64,000 nucleotides of DNA from contig NC_090778.1 in the NCBI RefSeq assembly GCF_040054535.1, forward strand, positions 11,931,001 through 11,995,000. Direction: 5' to 3'. The notes under the pieces are model-generated. The model was given only the letters and a program-made list of their open reading frames with translations, was not told the origin of the DNA and did not search any database. The position numbers and the translations under genes are program-made. This DNA is from Antennarius striatus (lineage: Eukaryota > Chordata > Actinopteri > Lophiiformes > Antennariidae). Below, one piece after another: positions 58,132 to 64,000 of the stretch (position 1 is its first letter; each line of letters starts with the position of its first letter).

Positions 58132-61100
58132 TGTACATACAGGTATATACATGTTGCCTGCTTTCTACACTTCTACATTCATCTCAAAGGCGCTTTAGTC
58201 CAGTCATGGGATGAGACTTGAGACGTCCACATGAAAACCCATGATGGTGTTTCATTCCCACAGCTGTCAACATAATCACCCGTGGAATCAGAAAGCATTA
58301 GACACAAAATATAACAGAAAATAACCAAACGAGCGCTTCTCTCTGTTCGTGGTAATGCTGACCAATCAAATTAAGAGAAACAACTTTCATCACAGCCTCA
58401 TAGAAGTTTTCTTTGTATGTGCTGCCCTTACGCTCAGTGTACCAGGCAGTCATGGTGATTATCCTGTTGACTCGGGCCTCTCGCATGGCGCTGATCGTAG
58501 CCTTCATGGACAGGGTGTAGCCCGTCACCGGAGAGAAGAAGGAGGTCGGGAAGCCCAGACAGGACATGATCACATCATGTCCAATATAGTGAGTCTTCAG
58601 GCTGTCGGCTGAGAAGATATCCGCTTCCACCACCTGAAAGCACACAAAAAGAAATACAGGTTTGAATTCAGTCCCCAACGTACCTGAGCTTTCATGCTCA
58701 GGAGCCGTTCATCGTCAGGATCCCTGACTGGACGTCTGAGGTAATGAAGAATGAGATTTCCCTGAGGAACAGAACAATTGACACAATATGGATGTTTCTT
58801 TGTTTTCACTGTCATCTATGTCAGCACCTGTCTGCTTCATGGTCTCAGTCTTTTTCATCATTTCTTCTATTGGTGCACTTCTTGTATCGACCTATTGATC
58901 TTTTTTGTCTTCTTTTACTTTGTTTCATGATCCATTGCGAACCATTTTAAAATGTTCATAATACTACTTCAGAGTGTGAAGAAGCCGTGTTGGTTAATAT
59001 TAGACTGTAATGTGGCTTTGTGTAATCAGCTCTATTTATTGGCAATAATTTTAGAACCAGTCAAAAGCTAACAATTTATTCTGCATGTCATACATCCCTG
59101 TGTCAAAGGATAAGACTGGTGGTACCCTATAGATCTGCTACAGTCAAAAATGTCATCAAAAGAATAAAACCGAAGATTACTGTGGGTTTGTCTTTAAATT
59201 ATTTCAGTTTTCCCTTCTGATCAAATACACAAGAACTGATTAAACATAAATGTTGAGTTCCAACTGGGTAGTTTGCTTACAGTGGTATGAAAAAGTTTGG
59301 GCACTCCTGATAATTTTCCAGATTTTCCATTACAAATCAATGGTTATTTGGATCAACAATACCAGTTAAATATATCATATAGCAGACAAACATAGTAATA
59401 TTTGAGAGGTGAAATTAAGTTTATGGGATTTACAGAAAGTGTGAAATAATTAAACAAAAGTAGGCAGGTGCATAAATTTGGGCACCTTTGTTATTTACTG
59501 ATTTGAATAACTTTAGCACTAATTATTTGTACACAAAATTTGCTCATTGACCCTTGACCGACATACAAAGGTGAAGCCAATCATGAGAATGGGTATTTAC
59601 TGAGGCCAATTGTAAGTTGTTGTTCTCCTAGCATTTTCTGTGAAGAGTGCCAACAGAGGAGCCTCAAAACAACTTTCAAATGACCTGAAAACAAAGATTG
59701 ATAAACATTGTTTAAGAGAACGATGCAAAAAGTTATCTCAAAGATTTCAGCTGTCAGTTTCAACTGCAAGGAACATAGTGAGGAAATGGAAGAACACAGG
59801 CATAGTTCTAGTTAGGGCCCGAAGTGGCAGGCCAAGAAAAATGTCAGGTAAGCGGGGGCAACGGATGGTGAGAACAGTCAAAGTCATCCCACAGATCAGC
59901 TCCAAAGACCTAAAACATCATCTTGCTGCAGACGGTGTCACTGTGCATCGTTCAACTATTCAACACACTTCATACAAAGGGGATCTCTATGGAGGAGCAT
60001 GCGGAAGAAGCTTTGTCTGGGCACATGCCACAAAGAAAAGAACATTTGGACAAGCCAGCTTCATTTTGGAATGAGGTGCTCTGGATTGATGAAACTATAA
60101 TTTAGTTATTTGGACACAACAACAGGTGGTACACATGGCAGACCAAAAAAACAGCGTTCCAAAACAACCACTTGCTGCTCACAGTGAAATTTGGTGGTGG
60201 TTCCATCATGCTGTTGGGCTGTGTGCCCACTGCAGGTACTGGTAATCTTGTCCACTGCAGGGACTGGCAGTCCGTATCAGCAGATTCTTGCCAACAATGT
60301 TTAAGAATCAGAGAAAGTTGAAGCTACACTTGGGCTGGATACGTCAACAGTACAGCGACCCTAAACGCTGTTCTAATTCTACTAAGGCATTCATGTAGAG
60401 GAACAAATACAATGTTCTGGAAAAGCCATCTCACTCCCGGACCTGAATATTGTCAAGAATCTTTGGCGTGATGTAAAGCGGGCTGACCATGCTGGCAACC
60501 ATCAAACTAACCGAACTGGAGAAATGTTGTGAAAGACCAAAAGTAAAAAGCAACCAACCAAAATCCAGACCCTCGTTGGAAGCATATTTCCAGTATTTCT
60601 TCCACTTGTCCTTCTCAGATCATGTGCCAGTTTTTTTATTAGAGAACGTTTCTCCAACAAAAACAAGCAATTACCTAATTTTGTGTCTTGTGCCTGCTAA
60701 AGCAGAAAGCTGCTGTGTCCCCCCTGCTTATGTCAAATAAACTTATTTGTTATAGAACTCAACAGAGAGCTATAATGGAAACACTTATTCTTTCTTTTAC
60801 AAAGTTTATTTGCAATATACTTTGAATGACAGCATGTACAATGCCATCTAGATTTTAGCTTTGAATACTGTAGTTTCAGCAGAAGTTACTCAAACTGGTT
60901 TAAATACTGTACATTTGTAGGGATGTAGTTTCTGCTGCAGATGAACACATTACCCTACAGCAGCACGACACAGCACTGACTGACTGTTCATCTCACTGAA
61001 AGAGCAGCAGCCACTGAAATATTTTAATGACTTTGTTTTTATGGAAATCAATGGTTCTCTGGTACAGTTACATATGTCTGTGGATATCAAGTCACAATCA

Positions 61101-61487
61101 TTACAGTAGTTCAGTAAAAACTACAGAGCTACAGTCCAACAACAATATTCATTGACTTCACTTTTACGTACCATTTCCACCCAGGTGACAAACCCACAGT
61201 GGTACTCAGTCCAAGTATCAGACAGACACTCAGTTCTTCAGGTTTTAATTCATCGAACAACCATTTGAACAAAATGAAGTATTCAGTAGGTCTCTTCACA
61301 CTGAGTGAACTTTGAACCCAATATACCACAAAGTCCCACTCCAATCCATTACCTTGAGGTTCTCATGCTGCACGGTGAGTTTCCCCGGGTTCCTGACGAT
61401 GGCAGTGACTGTGTGGCCCTGCTGCAGCGCCTGGCTGACCAAGTACTGTCCAGTCTGCCCAGTGGCTCCCAGCACCGCGATCTTCAT
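55336..61487 (-). CDS. NAD(P)-binding NmrA/BLVRB-like oxidoreductase
   Basis: Four minus-strand coding exons: 61353-61487, 58432-58633, 56943-57107 and 55336-55493. Phase is continuous and gives 219 aa. It is an atypical short-chain dehydrogenase with an N-terminal Rossmann motif ([17 protein letters not shown], glycines at 7, 10 and 13). Further landmarks are [32 protein letters not shown] (about 102-113), [15 protein letters not shown] (151-165) and [14 protein letters not shown] near the C-terminus. Length and fold match biliverdin reductase B/flavin reductase (206 aa in human). However, TSA and PPHIG of BLVRB are MTA and RPPGL here, so it is a related family member and its substrate is unknown. 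Just before the ATG is an AG (TTTGACAG), which suggests a non-coding exon upstream. The gene looks intact. Confidence 0.85.
55494..56942 (-). other. Last intron of the BLVRB-like gene
   Basis: It is a 1.45-kb AT-rich intron. I see no repeat with a name and no exon. Confidence 0.6.
57297..57556 (+). repeat. (TA)n-rich microsatellite region
   Basis: TA arrays at 57397-57436 and 57511-57555 are joined by TATACTGTATATA units and a short GT run. The region lies in intron 2 of the BLVRB-like gene. Confidence 0.9.
57605..58055. repeat. DNA-transposon-like repeat with TTCGAAA motifs
   Basis: It begins CAGTCAACCTTCGATTTTCG, then AATCCATTCCAGAAGGCTGT and AATTTTAATCCGTTCCAAG, and has a CpG-rich end (GGTCGAGAGCCGAAATTTGG, AAAACCGATTTGGTCG). 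The composition resembles pogo/Tigger-like ends. No transposase is visible, and limits are approximate. Confidence 0.45.
58077..58126 (+). repeat. (CA)n microsatellite
   Basis: About 50 bp of CA lies in the same intron, between TATATAC and ATACACTGTAC. Confidence 0.95.
59280..60560 (+). pseudogene. Decayed Tc1/mariner-like transposon in intron 1 of the BLVRB-like gene
   Basis: The left end reads CAGTGGTATGAAAAAGTTTG after TA, a Tc1-family terminal repeat. From 59640 the frame gives [34 protein letters not shown] and GRPRKMS (paired/HTH DNA-binding part). After a frame break it continues [11 protein letters not shown] (DDE region, with stop TAG at about 60103) and [11 protein letters not shown]. 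Several further breaks follow. No matching right terminal repeat is visible by 60750, so the element is probably 3'-truncated as well as inactive. It is antisense to the host gene. Confidence 0.8.
60560..61352 (-). other. Rest of intron 1 of the BLVRB-like gene
   Basis: AT-rich sequence between the Tc1-like remnant and coding exon 1. No repeat or gene is recognised. Confidence 0.5.
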
Positions 61488-62039
61488 CCTGTCAAAGTGA
61501 GTTAAGGGACAACAGTCGGCTCTGGCCTCAAATGAGCTGCCGTCAAGATCCCTCCCTCTTTCCCAAGTCCAACTGTGAAAAAAGATTATTATGGTGCAAT
61601 AAACCCGCACTATTTTTGAAATGAAGGTTTGTCATCTGACAGACTTTGAGTTTAAAATGTGGAGAATGAAACACAGAATCCAATTCAAGAGAAATAGTTT
61701 TGATATATTGTGACATTCAATGATTTTACTGTTGGAATGTCTGTCCTGCCCACTACCCACAGTCTTCAGATTCCATTCAGAAGTCAGATCAATTGTTTCT
61801 GTCGACTTTTACAAATTTGTTTTTGCTATTGTTGAGTTAAATTAATTACTAAAACTTGATAATAAACAAAATAGTTAGTTTTCAACACAAAAACAAACTA
61901 GTTAAGTCTACCTGTTGGTAACAGGTTGATGGTCTTTTGAGGTTAAATGTCTCAAGTCTCAACTGCTGGTGAACTCTGAGCTACTTTCATACTTTCAACA
62001 CGCCAAAATTGTTCGTCACAACAGCTGAAATTCGTTCAA

Positions 62040-62240
62040 CGACTATTTCATGAAACTCAGACAGTCCCAGTCTACCTTCTTCGCGACAGAACAACCCGAC
62101 CCGCAGCGTTTGGAACCCACTTGTTCCCGAGAAGCACGATTTTACCGCATTCACTTCACACCTCACCTCCGCTGCGGACCGACGACCCGCCCGAAGAGGG
62201 AGGCGTTCAAGAGCGACAGCGTTCTGCTGAGTTTGTTAAG
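62040..62240 (-). promoter_or_regulatory. Possible promoter/first exon of the BLVRB-like gene
   Basis: A CpG-containing, C-rich island (CTTCGCGACAG, CCGCTGCGGACCGACGACCC, GCGACAGCG) stands out from AT-rich flanks, 550-750 bases upstream of the coding start. A 5' non-coding exon is expected because an AG splice acceptor directly precedes the ATG. The assignment is inference. Confidence 0.35.
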
Positions 62241-62269
62241 CAACACTTTTAGATTTTCTTTGTAACGAT

Positions 62270-64000
62270 TATTGGATTTTTATTTTTTATTTTTTAAATG
62301 AAGCCATTATTGAACACTTCAAACCAGTATTTGAATATGTGCGGATTGCATACATAACTTTTTCGTTTACTGTATTAATGGTAACCTAGTCGTCAAAAAA
62401 TAACCCAATCTGTGACAATGGACTTTTACCGTCTCTAAGTTGTTGTTTGGCTACATGGATGTTATAATTTCTTTATATTTCTTGATTGATTGTTAGCAAA
62501 CTTTTTTTTGTCAGACAAACTAAAGCTGTATAGGCTACACTTTAAAATGATTAAAGAGGACTATTAATCAAAATGAACCGATAACGGATTTCAGATAAAT
62601 ACTACTGATATAGCACATGTTTATGCTTTTGGTATAGCTATTTGGAGAAATCAAAAGAAGATGTAAAATAATGTACAAAAGGCAGGATATATAATATTTT
62701 TGTTTGTTCTGCAGCCTGCCATGAAAGTTTGTTGATGGTGTCAGAGGTCTGACGACAAAGAATCATGGAGGTGTCCTCATCTGACTAGTCCTTAAGTATG
62801 ACGTCACTGGGAACAGCTGCTCTGCTTTAGTCCTGATGTCCAAACACAACTGACCTGATGTACACACAATCCTAGACACCACAAATAAATAAATAAATAA
62901 ATATAAAAAAAATAAATTAATCAATTAATTAAAAAATAAATAAATGGGGGGAAAAAGGCAGCTAAACAAAAACACTTTCAAACTAAGTGAAATTGATTCT
63001 GATTGCAATTGTACTTTCTATCATGTTTACACCTGCACCTCCCATATTGAGACCAGTCTGGCTAGATCAAGTCATTAGCTAGGGTAATCCACTTGTGACT
63101 TGGTGCCTTCATTAGGTGATCACAGCACAAAGACTAAACCATCTTTAGGTCAGAGCTGTGTGGTGGGGCTAGCTGCTTCACACACATATTTGCTGCCTTT
63201 CATCCACCTGCAATGACTGGTGTGAAGAAACAGACTGGGGGACTAACGGTGAGCGAAACAGAACAGATGATTGCTTAAGAACTGACAGCCAAACAACTTG
63301 GGAAGTGGTGACTGGATAAACAAGGTGACCACGTAAGTAATAACTCTGATATTAGATATCGTAAAGTACCGTTTTTATATTGATATGGTCAATGAAGAAA
63401 CCAGTAGACCAGGTGTGTTATGATAAGCATGTTTTGATCAGAGAATCATCTGTGATGAAACATATCATAGAAATTTAACAGGTCAAAACCAAAGAAACGA
63501 AAAGTTCCATGCAAACACAATTTGATGAACTCTTTCTTATTTGAATTTAAATGCTTAACCATTTATTGGATGCTCTCAATCGTAAACAGTAATCCAGGCA
63601 TCATTTCCTTATCTGAAAGAGCATGGACTTTTGGAGTGTATCAATGTCTGAGTTTTTCCATTGCCTCAAAACAACTTAAAGGGAAGAAGTCCTTCATTTG
63701 GATGTTAGATTGCTTTATGTAAGCCTTCGTAGAATTCAGACCAAAGCAGTCCTCTCCTGCAGGATTGAGGCCAATCACAGAGGTTGGGAGCGAACCAGAA
63801 GATAACGAGATTATGAAGCATGAAGTCAAATGCCTGGCTGTGTCACCTCTCCTGCTGCTGCAGAGCCACTTCTTGCTCTATGAAATGAAAGACGGCTTTA
63901 GAGTTCAAAACTGTAGAAGATTTGTTTGAAAATATGTGGCAGCCTGCACCTCAGGCTGAAAATGCAATAATCAATATTTATAGAGGGAAGAATGAAAGTC
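62270..64000. other. Gene-free end of the window
   Basis: AT-rich DNA with a (AAAT)n-like low-complexity patch at 62880-62945. Frames at 63522-63829 are short and without family likeness. I see no exon or RNA gene. Confidence 0.5.

Noticed and set aside
62050-62265. 71-aa open frame (+)
   Set aside because: It lies in the CpG-containing stretch that is better explained as the promoter or 5' exon region of the minus-strand BLVRB-like gene; no homology.

Overview
The window is nuclear DNA from a ray-finned fish, most likely a percomorph teleost. The signs are multi-exon genes with GT-AG introns, proteins close to known vertebrate families, V-SINE and other tRNA-derived SINEs, Tc1-like and RTE-type elements, and long GATA, CTAT and CA microsatellites. 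I see no bacterial or viral genes, no operons and no CRISPR array. Every exon below was set by hand: splice sites were read from the sequence, phases were checked to be continuous, and the proteins were compared with family members from memory.

Layout. 1-18.65 kb (+): the 3' half of taok3 (nine exons; the kinase domain lies upstream of the window). 19.2-20.8 kb (-): complete pebp1, four exons, 187 aa, convergent with taok3. The two are also adjacent and convergent in human. 22.6-28.6 kb (-): complete mrps30 (mL65), five exons, 428 aa, with an internally deleted RTE LINE in its last intron. 29.3-30.75 kb (+): complete hint2, five exons, 164 aa, head-to-head with mrps30, so two mitochondrial genes share a 739-bp spacer. 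34.3-35.9 kb (+): a tentative, unrecognised four-exon gene. 39.5-48 kb (+): complete acsbg2-type acyl-CoA synthetase, 12 exons, 678 aa. 48-55.3 kb: gene-free and repeat-rich, with a SINE just past acsbg2, a striking 392-bp near-palindromic MITE flanked by TTAA, and several microsatellites. 55.3-61.5 kb (-): complete NAD(P)-binding NmrA/BLVRB-like gene, four coding exons, 219 aa, with a decayed Tc1-like element in its first intron. 61.5-64 kb: probable promoter side of that gene, then nothing recognisable.

The genes are individually regulated vertebrate loci, not one pathway. Kinase-cascade control (taok3, pebp1), mitochondrial function (mrps30, hint2) and lipid or redox metabolism (acsbg2, the BLVRB-like gene) are represented. 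I found no convincing new multi-gene system. The best leads are the unrecognised gene at 34.3-35.9 kb, a possible alternative terminal exon in taok3 at 13.5 kb, the palindromic MITE at 49.5 kb, and the mrps30/hint2 shared promoter.
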